Assembly (NCBI RefSeq): GCF_000969885.1
Contig: NZ_CP009501.1
Location: 124,001-188,000 of the forward strand
Source: Methanosarcina thermophila TM-1
Lineage (GTDB): Archaea > Halobacteriota > Methanosarcinia > Methanosarcinales > Methanosarcinaceae
Direction: 5' to 3'
Length of the DNA stretch: 64,000 nt
The position numbers and the translations under genes are program-made. Shown here one piece after another: positions 17,761 through 25,328 of this stretch. Each line of letters starts with the position of its first letter. Within the stretch, counting starts at the first letter, position 1. The notes below the pieces were generated by a model. The model was given only the letters and a program-made list of their open reading frames with translations, was not told the DNA's origin and searched no databases.

Positions 17761-18190
17761 CTTTATTCTCCTGTTTTAAAAAGATTCTTTTTACATTCAA
17801 GTATAAGTATGGTTTCAATATGTACTGATATAAGGTGAAATAGATGAGATAAGAAAAAGGTAATGAATTTCAGTCCTCAAAACCTTTCAATGCTGCTTTA
17901 TACGCTGTCTCTTTTTATTGATAATTTGTTGGCAATTTAACTAAATACATTTAGTAAGGAATGTACTGAAGGACTTCCTAATTCTCTATTTCTTCTAATA
18001 AATATCTTGTCATTGTCAGGCTTTAAATCCAACTAATAATTTTCCTTTTTGAGATCGATTTCATATTTTTATTCCAATTTTTTCCAATAATAAAAAATTC
18101 ATTTTCTCCTAACCGAATACCCGGTTTTTCTTAGGAAGGTGAGAACACGTACTTTCTTTTAGATAAAAACCCAATTTTTATAAAGTAATA
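17761..18190. promoter_or_regulatory. divergent intergenic region purD / CMD gene
   Basis: This 430-bp AT-rich spacer separates divergent genes and must contain both promoters. TTTTTATAAAG at 18174-18184 is a TATA-like box, but it lies too close to the 18191 start unless the downstream ATG at 18212 is used. Nothing else is recognised. Confidence 0.4.
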
Positions 18191-18532
18191 GTGGTTAGAT
18201 TCTTTCAGGAGATGAGAAACACGAACCAAAATCCATATGAAGTTTTCCAGAAAGAATGTCCGGAAGTAGCAGCACGTTTTAATGACCTTATCGAAGCCCA
18301 GAAAGCATTAAAGGGCCTTGATGCCAAAACAAAGCAGTTGATCAACATAGCTATCCAGACTGCAAATCGAAATCCAAGAGGTGTACAGATGCATGCAATG
18401 ATGGCAAAAAGCGAGGGTGCAGCTCGTGAAGAAATTATTGCTGCAGTGGTACTAAACCTTCATCACTCCGGTTTTGCTAACGTTCTTGAGTGTCTTCCTG
18501 CAGCAATTGATGGGTTTGAAGGTAAAATCTGA
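18191..18532 (+). CDS. carboxymuconolactone decarboxylase-family protein
   Basis: The 113-aa all-helical protein matches the CMD/AhpD-like fold: a LDAKTKQLINIAIQTA helix, then HAMMAKSEGAAREEIIAAVVL. It lacks the CxxC redox pair of true AhpD peroxidase partners, because its only cysteines are isolated (KECPE, LECLP). A thiol peroxidase role is therefore not supported, and the function is unknown. The GTG at 18191 is not preceded by a ribosome site. The ATG at 18212 has AGGAG directly against it, which is too close, so the start is uncertain. It converges on pyrE. Confidence 0.75.
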   Translation: MVRFFQEMRNTNQNPYEVFQKECPEVAARFNDLIEAQKALKGLDAKTKQLINIAIQTANRNPRGVQMHAMMAKSEGAAREEIIAAVVLNLHHSGFANVLECLPAAIDGFEGKI

Positions 18533-18566
18533 AACTTCCATGCAGGAATGTGCTCTCGAACTTTCC

Positions 18567-19124
18567 TTATTTTAAAAGATCGCTTGCACTCACAAGAGGA
18601 ATAAGTTCCGTACCTGCTTCGTTCAAGTTTTCTTTCGCTCCTTCTTCCCTGTCCACGACGCTAATAACGTATTTTACGCTTGCTCCAGTTTCCCTGATAA
18701 CATCAATTGCATCCCTGACCGAGCCTCCGCTTGTGGTCACGTCTTCAAGTATTACAAGCCTGTTTTTAGGTTTAATGTCACCCACAAATCTGCTCTTTGT
18801 ACCGTAGTCCTTTACAGCTTTCCGGACTATGAGCAGAGGAAGTTCGGTCTCCAGGGAAACTGCGGTTGCAAGCGGCACACCTCCAAGCTCCACCCCTGCT
18901 ACTATGTCCACATCCATTTGCTTTATTCTGGATGCAGCCTGCTGCGCTATAAGTTTCAGAGTTTTGGGGTCAGTACTGGCTCTTTTTATGTCTATATAGT
19001 ACTTGCTTTTCTTTCCCGAGGCAAGCGTGAAGTCTCCGTAGCGGACAGCTCCACAGGCTTTGAGGGCTGCGATCAGTTCCTGCTTCTGCGTCTCTAATTC
19101 ACTTTCTGTTTCCGATTTTTTCAT
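18567..19124 (-). CDS. pyrE: orotate phosphoribosyltransferase
   Basis: The 185-aa enzyme makes orotidine monophosphate from orotate and PRPP in pyrimidine synthesis. It shows FTLASGKKSKYYIDIK, the VAGVELGGVPLA segment and the PRPP-binding motif VILEDVTTSGGSV. Length is typical of archaeal PyrE. The ATG is preceded by GGTGAG at a short 3-base spacing. It follows carS on the same strand after 61 bp and may be co-transcribed. Confidence 0.96.
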   Translation of the reverse strand: MKKSETESELETQKQELIAALKACGAVRYGDFTLASGKKSKYYIDIKRASTDPKTLKLIAQQAASRIKQMDVDIVAGVELGGVPLATAVSLETELPLLIVRKAVKDYGTKSRFVGDIKPKNRLVILEDVTTSGGSVRDAIDVIRETGASVKYVISVVDREEGAKENLNEAGTELIPLVSASDLLK

Positions 19125-19185
19125 AGTCTCACCGGTTTGCAGTCTTATAGCTCCCTGTCTTTTATTAAATCTTATCTGTCCAGTA

Positions 19186-19713
19186 TTACCACGGTTCTTT
19201 CTTTATGCCTGTAAGGTATCCTATTATATTTGTTGTAAGGTGCATCAGAGGTGTAGTTATAAGGATTATTATCATTATCAAGGGCGTAAAATTGCTTATA
19301 AACCATTCCGGCGCTGTAAGGTATGTAAAGACCCACGCTCCTATTACAAAGTCCAGCTGGTCTACGAACGGAAGCGGAGCTCCTCTTTTCAGGCCCATCC
19401 TGCGCTTGAAGAAGCTTTTGAACAAATCTCCGAAAAGCGAGCCGAAAGCAAGTGCCAGGACAACTTTGAGAGCTTCTATGTAGTTCGGGCCAAAAGATGG
19501 CATCTCGATTCCAAGAATCTCGAACCCTCTAGAATTCAGCCAGATCTGGATGCTACCTGCAAGCGCTCCGAAAAAAACGCCTGAAAAAAATCCTCTGTAA
19601 GTTTTTCCATCTCCAAAAATCCTTCTTCCATCCTTTAGAGTCCTGCCTCCGTCAATTGGCTTTCCGCCGCCGAAAACAGCTGCAAAAGGGTTGGGAAGAT
19701 ATGCAGGAATCAT
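19186..19713 (-). CDS. carS: CDP-archaeol synthase
   Basis: CarS activates unsaturated archaetidic acid with CTP to make the CDP-lipid from which archaeal phospholipids are built. The 175-aa multi-helix membrane protein has the family signature GGGKPIDGGRTLKDGRRIFG followed by DGKTYRG. The first standard start is ATG 19713 (MIPAYLPNP). The frame is open upstream, where codons spell IELIIKAFWLM, which looks like the missing part of the first membrane helix, but no ATG, GTG or TTG is present there. The true start may be a rare codon such as ATA near 19740. Confidence 0.9.
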   Translation of the reverse strand: MIPAYLPNPFAAVFGGGKPIDGGRTLKDGRRIFGDGKTYRGFFSGVFFGALAGSIQIWLNSRGFEILGIEMPSFGPNYIEALKVVLALAFGSLFGDLFKSFFKRRMGLKRGAPLPFVDQLDFVIGAWVFTYLTAPEWFISNFTPLIMIIILITTPLMHLTTNIIGYLTGIKKEPW

Positions 19714-20858
19714 CAGCCAGAACGCTTTAATTATTAGCTCTATCGTGGTATCAACTCTTTGTATTAGTTTTGTTTTCTTTGAAGTTAGATCAGCTTCCGA
19801 ACATTGCTGTACTCCTTATTCTCCTGTGATTTGCCCATAAAACATGCAATTAACTCGTGCCTGCTGTCATGTAACTGTTGACCCTATTTAATTGTATTTA
19901 TTTATTGAGGTTTAATCTCAGTTGAAGCCTGTCAATGACCTCTTACAACCGTTCTCCGAATAGTTACCTATGACAGGTAAAAGTCAGAATATGCTCTGAC
20001 AATAAGAAATTGGCTAATACAAAAACCTATAAAAATAAATATTTTCAATATCAAATTTCTCAACATCAGTTTCAATTTTTATCGTTTAGATTATTAAAAT
20101 TGAGACACTATCATTTTTATAATTTTTATCTCCTGAATTTTTAAACATTCCTGTCTTTTTAGAGAAATTGTTGATATTAAAAAATTATAGTATTGTTTAA
20201 TTCACCCATTTCGGTCATTGCTTTCCTTCGACTGGGCTTGAAATCCCAGGTTCTAATCTGTTATCTGATCCTTTTCTCCTGAAATTGAGGTCCAAATTAT
20301 TAAACAGTTGAATTATAATATTTTTATGATTATTATTGAAATTTTTTATTTAGACCAGGTTATTAAAATATATTCTACATTTGAATATTTTAAGAAAGTT
20401 ACATGTGTCAGGAGTGATTGAAAGTTTTTTCAATTCCTTTTTAATATATACAACTTTAAATAGTATGAGTACATTATTAATTGTTGGAGATGAATAACCT
20501 TCTAATTATATACGTATACAGGTTTAATTCTTGAACCTGTATTGCCCTTCCCATCAATCTCATAAAACGGGGCTCTAGTAGTCGGTTACGAACATGTTAT
20601 ATTTGTTTTCGGTAACCGGTTGTTGGACTTAAAACGAGCACAATCTGCTACATCACGTAAAAACGATTTTTATGCCTTTAAAAATTCAAAACGGAATACG
20701 TTACCGTATAAATATATCTACAGTGTATATATTTAGGAATTGTTGTCAGTTTTGAAAGGTGATTATAAAAGAAGTCTTTAAAGGTCTAAACATAATTATC
20801 TTGAAATTATTTTTACTGACCAACTTATTCGCTAAACTACAAGTATAAAGGGGTTATC
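19714..20858. other. long AT-rich intergenic region
   Basis: This 1.1-kb region lies between the divergent carS and HTH regulator genes. The left part is featureless AT-rich DNA. The right part (20583-20716) holds three copies of a GTTACCG-like motif and a TATA box, described separately. I recognise no gene or RNA. Confidence 0.5.
20583..20716 (+). promoter_or_regulatory. repeated CGTTACCG-type motif with TATA box upstream of HTH gene
   Basis: CGGTTACG occurs at 20583-20590, CGGTAACCGG at 20611-20620 (its reverse reads CCGGTTACCG), and CGTTACCG at 20699-20706. The last is directly followed by the TATA-like TATAAATATA (20707-20716). The first two form a 7-bp inverted repeat (20583-20589 with 20612-20618). 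The position suits an operator set controlling the downstream regulator. Confidence 0.4.
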
Positions 20859-21257
20859 ATGAAAGACTATGAAGTAAAAGTGCTGGACGAAAACGACCAC
20901 ATTTTTATTGAAACGTTAAGGAATCTCGGGATGTCCAGAAATGTCGCTATGACTATGGCATATCTTATGAATGTTGACGAGGCGTCATCCCGTGAAATCG
21001 AAATCAGTACCGGACTAAGACAACCTGAAGTAAGCCTTGCAATGAGGCTGATGCGCAACCAGTCCTGGGTCAACGTTCGTTCGGAAAAGAAACCTGGTAA
21101 AGGGCGCCCTATAAAGATTTATTCTCTCGCAGCTCCCGTTGACGAGATTATAAGCTATTATGAAGATAAAATTTATAAAGAATCTCAGGCAACCATCTCA
21201 GCAATTAAGAAGCTGAAGGTCATGAGTAAAAAGGTGCCTATTACTCCCTCAAAATAA
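20859..21257 (+). CDS. winged-helix transcriptional regulator
   Basis: The 132-aa protein reads as a MarR/TrmB-like winged helix. There is an N-terminal helix, then NVAMTMAYLMNVDEASSREIEISTGL (in short, a helix and turn), QPEVSLAMRLMRNQSWV as recognition helix, and a basic wing with EKKPGKGRPIKIYSL. The C-terminal helix is probably for dimerisation. No ligand domain is present. The ATG follows AAAGGGGTTATC, a good ribosome site. The motif cluster about 145-275 bp upstream suggests self-regulation. I cannot name its targets. Confidence 0.8.
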   Translation: MKDYEVKVLDENDHIFIETLRNLGMSRNVAMTMAYLMNVDEASSREIEISTGLRQPEVSLAMRLMRNQSWVNVRSEKKPGKGRPIKIYSLAAPVDEIISYYEDKIYKESQATISAIKKLKVMSKKVPITPSK

Positions 21258-21748
21258 AGACCCTCAAACAGAATTTGCTCCATAATGGCTGATAATCCTC
21301 TCTGGAATTCGCCCATTATGGAAGTAAATATCTTCTCATCATTTTTTCTTTCTATTTCTTTACTCTCCCTGATTCCCCTCAGTACACTCAATAATTTCGT
21401 ATTAAAACCAATTCTATTTCGAATCTTTGCAGCTCTTACTGCAGTTTCTGTTCTTCCTCGCCCGTTTATATTCAAGCTTTGCACCACTTGATCATGCCGT
21501 TGCTTGGGGGTTTTCATTCAAGCCTTTTTTCAAAAGGCTTGTGATCAAGCTATTTTTCTAAAAAGTCTGCAATCAAGCTTTTTTTCTAAAAGGTTTGTGT
21601 TTGTGAAAAGGCTTGATAAGAGAAAGGCTTGATAAGATGATAGGATAAGGATTAATAAGAGTAATGTCCTGATGATAAAAATAAGCTCAAAAAAAAGGTG
21701 GAAAAAAGGAATTGTAATAAAAGGAGGGTTGTACCTTTTGCTGGCAGG
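21258..21748. other. intergenic region with dispersed-repeat copy
   Basis: This convergent spacer of 491 bp carries a copy of the CAAGCC-TTTTTTC-AAAAGGCTTG hairpin repeat (21487-21550), followed by degenerate half copies to about 21640. The rest is AT-rich, and no gene is recognised. Confidence 0.6.
21487..21640. repeat. dispersed hairpin repeat, copy A
   Basis: The copy reads CCGTTGCTTGGGGGTTTTC, then TTCAAGCC-TTTTTTC-AAAAGGCTTGTGATCAAGC. Two shorter variants (ATCAAGC followed by T-rich and CTAAAA) and two GGCTTGATAAG pieces follow. Related copies are at 22691-22771, 23130-23222 and, inverted, 63241-63390. Confidence 0.75.
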
Positions 21749-21961
21749 TCAGCCACCTGTGACAACTCTAAGGATTGTAAGTCTGTCGGAATTGACTGCT
21801 CCATCTAGGGGGACAGCATTCCCTCCATTTAATACAAGTACTGTTTCCTGATTTATATTCAAAGTGTTTAGCAGGTCTTCGTAGGTAGCGCTCTCAGCTA
21901 TTTCTACGGTCTGCTCAGAAATCTCTCCAGCTTGGATTGTTACGTGTACTCTTTTACTCAC
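21749..21961 (-). CDS. small ubiquitin-like modifier (SAMP/ThiS/MoaD family)
   Basis: The 70-aa protein has the beta-grasp pattern and ends in Val-Thr-Gly-Gly, the diglycine tail that E1-like enzymes adenylate for sulfur transfer or protein conjugation. VLNGGNAVPLDGAV and DRLTILRVVTGG are typical of SAMP/ThiS-like proteins. The start codon is GTG, which overlaps the TGA of an upstream 43-aa gene (shared GTGA), so translation is coupled. Whether it serves thiamin, tRNA thiolation or conjugation cannot be told here. No E1 gene is nearby. Confidence 0.85.
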   Translation of the reverse strand: MSKRVHVTIQAGEISEQTVEIAESATYEDLLNTLNINQETVLVLNGGNAVPLDGAVNSDRLTILRVVTGG

Positions 21962-22089
21962 TCTATAGATCCACCGCCGCTTACCTGAATTTCGTTTACG
22001 ATTTTCTTTATTAATTTCTGCTCCAGTTCATATTCTTTTCTGATGCCTTTCCTTTCTGCATTCCTTTTCTGGAACTTTCCTGCTGCCAT
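21958..22089 (-). CDS. 43-aa basic protein coupled to the SAMP gene
   Basis: A 43-codon ORF begins at ATG 22087-22089 with an AGGAGA ribosome site 6 to 7 bases upstream. It encodes MAAGKFQKRNAERKGIRKEY, followed by a Lys/Glu-rich helix and a C-terminal VSGGGSIE. Its TGA overlaps the GTG of the ubiquitin-like gene by 4 bases. The strong ribosome site and the overlap argue that it is translated. I do not recognise the family; it is charged, helical and without membrane segment, so it could be a carrier partner or a target of the modifier. Confidence 0.65.
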   Translation of the reverse strand: MAAGKFQKRNAERKGIRKEYELEQKLIKKIVNEIQVSGGGSIE

Positions 22090-22772
22090 TTTCAAATCTC
22101 CTACGATTTTTCAGGTTTGCAACATAGTTGGTATAGATCTCCTCGAGCAGACTTGTCTCTGTCTTCTAGAGATGTATATCCAGTAATTATAATGATTTTA
22201 TGTTTTAATTAATTTTTTGGTTAACGATGAATGGTTAACATATTTAATTTTCCATATCAATGTCTGTTACTATTCTAAATATCGACTCCGATCATGGTTA
22301 ACGTTGAACCTGATATCATTCGAAAAGTTGACAAAAAATATCTGGGATTGAATTATTAAATATAACAAACAGTACATTTTTTCCAAGATTTTATATTTTT
22401 TGGAAGTTCGGACAATAAAATATTTACTTCAAACTCAAAACAAAAAACTTTAATACATGTTTAGTTGGAAGATCAGAACTTCCAGAGAGCAGAGAAAGAA
22501 GAGGAAAGTGTTAAAAGAAATTAGCAAGAAGGCAAAAGAGATTAGCAAGCAAGAAAAAAATTAGTAAGAAAGAAAAAGAAATTAATAAAAAGGGTGGAAA
22601 ATCGATAAAAATAAGAATATCAAAAATTATACTAATTCAACTATTTTTTGGCGTAATTGAATTACAACTCAATCTGCCTGAGTGCAACCATTGAGCTTAA
22701 ACCGCTGCGACGCTTGACCACACCGTTGCTGCTTGGGGTTTTCGCTCAAGCCTTTTTTGAAAAGGCTTGTGA
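22090..22772. other. intergenic region with purine-rich tract
   Basis: The 683 bp between the small-gene pair and the tRNA cluster hold a strongly purine-rich stretch (about 22490-22610) of degenerate AGAAATTAGCAAG units. A dispersed hairpin repeat copy lies at 22691-22771. No gene was recognised. The AT-rich left part should include the promoter of the 43-aa/SAMP operon. Confidence 0.5.
22691..22771. repeat. dispersed hairpin repeat, copy B
   Basis: The copy contains CGCTTGACCACACCGTTGC, GCTTGGGGTTTTCGCTC and the hairpin CAAGCC-TTTTTTGA-AAAGGCTTG. It ends directly at the 3' side of tRNA-Gly copy 1 and could act as its transcript terminator. Confidence 0.75.
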
Positions 22773-22844
22773 TACATCAGCCGGGATTCGAACCCGGGTT
22801 CGAGCGTTGGCAACGCCCGGTGATAACCGCTACACTACTGATGT
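22773..22844 (-). tRNA. tRNA-Gly (anticodon GCC), copy 1
   Basis: The 72 bases fold with acceptor ACATCAG/CTGATGT, anticodon loop TTGCCAA (GCC), T stem CCGGG/CCCGG with TTCGAAT and discriminator A. CCA is not encoded. It is the third gene of a Val-Phe-Gly transcript. Confidence 0.95.
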
Positions 22845-22851
22845 ACTCTGG

Positions 22852-22923
22852 TGCCCAGACCCGGATTCGAACCGGGGACAACTGCCTCTTCAGGGCAGCG
22901 CTCTCCCACTGAGCTACCTGGGC
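22852..22923 (-). tRNA. tRNA-Phe (anticodon GAA), copy 1
   Basis: The acceptor is GCCCAGG/TCTGGGC, the anticodon loop CTGAAGA (GAA), the T stem CCCGG/CCGGG with TTCGAAT, and the discriminator A. CCA is not encoded. Only 7 bases separate it from tRNA-Gly. Confidence 0.95.
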
Positions 22924-22995
22924 AGGCAAAATTACTATTTAATTATGAATAGTAACCTGTTTTTTACTTTCCAGAAAATCTCCGGAATTTTTGAG

Positions 22996-23069
22996 TGGGC
23001 CCGCTGAGATTCGAACTCAGGACCTCCGCCATGTCAAGGCGACGTCATAACCATCTAGACCACGAGCCC
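22996..23069 (-). tRNA. tRNA-Val (anticodon GAC), copy 1
   Basis: The acceptor is GGGCTCG/CGGGCCC, the anticodon loop TTGACAT (GAC), the T stem CTGAG/CTCAG with TTCGAAT, and the discriminator A. CCA is not encoded. It is the first gene of the trio on the minus strand. Confidence 0.95.
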
Positions 23070-23129
23070 TTTATGTTTGATTTTTTTTGCCAGGAACTCT
23101 TTGCCCGGATATTTATCTTTTAAAAAGAT

Positions 23130-23251
23130 TTTTCGCTCAAGCCTTTTTTGAAAAGGTTTTTGATCAAACTTTTTTCTAAAAAGTTTGCGCTCAAGCAGTT
23201 TTTTGAAAAGGCTTGTGAAAAGTGCCCCGTCCTCCCGAGACGGGACTCGGG
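23130..23251. repeat. dispersed hairpin repeat, copy C, with GC-rich module
   Basis: TCGCTCAAGCC-TTTTTTGA-AAAGG is followed by two degenerate copies, then by the GC-rich CCGTCCTCCCGAGACGG. The perfect hairpin CCCGAG-ACGGGA-CTCGGG is at 23234-23251. The 17-bp GC-rich core recurs inverted near 63133-63149. The whole lies between the two tRNA trios. Confidence 0.75.
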
Positions 23252-23254
23252 TGA

Positions 23255-23326
23255 TACATCAGCCGGGATTCGAACCCGGGTTCGAGCGTTGGCAACGCCC
23301 GGTGATAACCGCTACACTACTGATGT
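23255..23326 (-). tRNA. tRNA-Gly (anticodon GCC), copy 2
   Basis: The sequence is identical to the tRNA-Gly at 22773-22844, offset by 482 bp, with the same fold and anticodon loop TTGCCAA. Confidence 0.95.
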
Positions 23327-23333
23327 ACTCTGG

Positions 23334-23405
23334 TGCCCAGACCCGGATTCGAACCGGGGACAACTGCCTCTTCAGGGCAGCGCTCTCCCACTGAGCTACC
23401 TGGGC
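23334..23405 (-). tRNA. tRNA-Phe (anticodon GAA), copy 2
   Basis: The sequence is identical to the tRNA-Phe at 22852-22923, offset by 482 bp, with anticodon loop CTGAAGA. Confidence 0.95.
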
Positions 23406-23477
23406 AGGCAAAATTGCCATTTAATTATGAATAGTAACCTGTTTTTTACTTTCCAGAAAATCTCCGGAATTTTTGAG

Positions 23478-23551
23478 TGGGCCCGCTGAGATTCGAACTC
23501 AGGACCTCCGCCATGTCAAGGCGACGTCATAACCATCTAGACCACGAGCCC
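23478..23551 (-). tRNA. tRNA-Val (anticodon GAC), copy 2
   Basis: The sequence is identical to the tRNA-Val at 22996-23069, offset by 482 bp, with anticodon loop TTGACAT. A TATA-like box lies about 60 bp upstream at 23608-23620. Confidence 0.95.
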
Positions 23552-23958
23552 AGTCGTTTATTGCTTCCGTTTTTCGCACCAAAGTGTAACTCCATAGTAC
23601 ACATCATCATTTATATAAGTTTTGGGTGGTCTAGACTTCTTATATTCAAATCAACCTCGAAAACATAAATAATTTTGCATTGTGGGAGCTAATTTTTTAC
23701 TTCTGCCTCAAACTTTGGACTCTAGGCTCAAATTCTTAAGTTCCGCTCAATTCTTAAAAGCTCTTATACCTTTAACCCTTCCATCCTTTACTTACTTTCC
23801 CCATTTCTTACTTATTTTTCCAGCTTTTTCTTTATCTCTTTCCTTTAATAGACTGCTTTAATTTGTTTTCAGGTTTTGTTCTCAGAATTGTGCTATCTAT
23901 GGTTGTAGCAAACATGCTTCTAAAATAGGATGAACTTCAATATCCCGGTTGAGGTAAC
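23552..23958. promoter_or_regulatory. divergent intergenic region, tRNA trio / DUF39 gene
   Basis: On the minus strand ACTTATATAAATG (23608-23620) is a good archaeal TATA box for the right-hand tRNA trio. The remaining 340 bp are T/C-rich on the plus strand and should include the promoter of the DUF39 gene, which cannot be pinpointed. Confidence 0.5.
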
Positions 23959-25275
23959 ATGAACGGAGCACTTGATGACATAGGAAAATCCCGCACAATT
24001 CTGGAAATTCAGAATAAGATTGATGCCGGGGACGCCGTGGTTCTAACGGCAACAGAAATTTGTGCGAAAATTCGGGCAGGAGAGGAGATAGGGTTTGAAG
24101 ATGTGGATGTCGTAACTACTGCAACGCGCGGCATTATGAGCGGAACATACGCTGTACTTTCGTTCAAAGTTGCAGAGCCTGACTCCTTCGTCAAAGCTTC
24201 TAAAGTCCTGCTTAACGGTGTGCCTGCAGTTGTGGGTCCCTGCCCTAATGAAAGGCTCGGAATCCTTGATCTGATCGTACTCGGAACCGCTCACAGCGAG
24301 TTCGATCCCAATTACGGAGGCGGACATCTATTCAGGGAGATGGTAGAAGGAAAGACTATTAAAGTTGATGTAACTACCAGTGAAGGAAAACAATTCTCGG
24401 TGGAGACGCAGCTTTCTGAAATCCCCTATGCAAAACTCCATGCGACAAGGCACACTTTTAAGAATTACCGAGCTTTTGTAAATCCCGGGAAAGAGTCTAT
24501 CAAAACTATTTTTCATGCCCTACCGTTTGAAGGCGAGTTTAAAGAAATGACTTTTTGCGGCTGTGGTGAGTTAAATCCCATTGAAAATGACCCCAGGCTC
24601 GAGACTATAGGGATCGGAACAAGAGTGCTTATCAACGGAGCAGATGGGTTTGTCACCGGTGCCGGCACTCGAAGCGCTCCGGATAATCCGAATCTTACAG
24701 GTTTTGCGGACATGCATGACATGATTCCTGAATACATGGGAGGCTTTGTAACATCTGCAGGTCCTGAAATTATCAATACCTGGGCTGTCCCAATCCCTAT
24801 CCTTCATGAAGGGATGATGAAAAATATCCTGAAACTCGATAAGGAAATTCCACTAAAGCTGGTAGACCTTGCAGGCCGAATCCCGCTCTGTGAGATTACC
24901 TACGGTGATGTCTGGGATAATGCGGACCTGAATATTAAGTACGATCCCGAAAAATGCATTAATTGCATGGATTGCCTTGTAATTGAAGCCTGTCCTATGG
25001 GTGCTGTAAGACGCGGGGAAACCGGAGCTGTACACCAGCCTGAACTTTGCTTTAACTGTGGGCTTTGCATTTCAAGGTGCAGGGGAGAAGCTTTCAGTGC
25101 AAACCTGGGTTCTGTCAGATGTGCAGTCGGAGGTTGCTTCAGGGATATTAAAGTGACCCTGCGCCAGTCTGACCGTGCGAGGGCAATTATAGCCGCTGAG
25201 GAACTTAAAGAAAAAATCCTGACAGGAAGATTCAGGCTTACCGAACCTGTAGAAAAAATAAGCTGGAGAGAGTAA
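23959..25275 (+). CDS. DUF39/ferredoxin protein, methanogenesis marker 16 type
   Basis: The 438-aa protein has a long DUF39 domain followed by two ferredoxin-type cluster motifs (CINCMDCLVIEACPMG and CFNCGLCISRC, about residues 330-380). DUF39 contains conserved cysteines, here GPCPNE and FCGCGELNP. The best-known DUF39 work links the family to making homocysteine from aspartate semialdehyde and sulfide in Methanosarcina. This form, with the extra ferredoxin part, corresponds to the protein called methanogenesis marker 16. It ends 53 bp from the convergent comDE gene. That context suggests a sulfur-transfer step in coenzyme M synthesis, which is inference. GAGG lies before the ATG. Confidence 0.85.
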   Translation: MNGALDDIGKSRTILEIQNKIDAGDAVVLTATEICAKIRAGEEIGFEDVDVVTTATRGIMSGTYAVLSFKVAEPDSFVKASKVLLNGVPAVVGPCPNERLGILDLIVLGTAHSEFDPNYGGGHLFREMVEGKTIKVDVTTSEGKQFSVETQLSEIPYAKLHATRHTFKNYRAFVNPGKESIKTIFHALPFEGEFKEMTFCGCGELNPIENDPRLETIGIGTRVLINGADGFVTGAGTRSAPDNPNLTGFADMHDMIPEYMGGFVTSAGPEIINTWAVPIPILHEGMMKNILKLDKEIPLKLVDLAGRIPLCEITYGDVWDNADLNIKYDPEKCINCMDCLVIEACPMGAVRRGETGAVHQPELCFNCGLCISRCRGEAFSANLGSVRCAVGGCFRDIKVTLRQSDRARAIIAAEELKEKILTGRFRLTEPVEKISWRE

Positions 25276-25328
25276 TACTAAAAAAGGCTGATGGGAATTT
25301 TACCAGCTTTCCGGTTTTTAAATTTCCT

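Noticed and set aside
20235-20255. CTGGG-CTTGAAAT-CCCAG resembling a tRNA T arm
   Set aside because: The loop is 8 bases and no acceptor, anticodon or D arm can be formed around it.
21185-21517. 110-codon minus-strand ORF after the HTH gene
   Set aside because: It overlaps the end of the HTH gene and the repeat region and has no recognisable feature.
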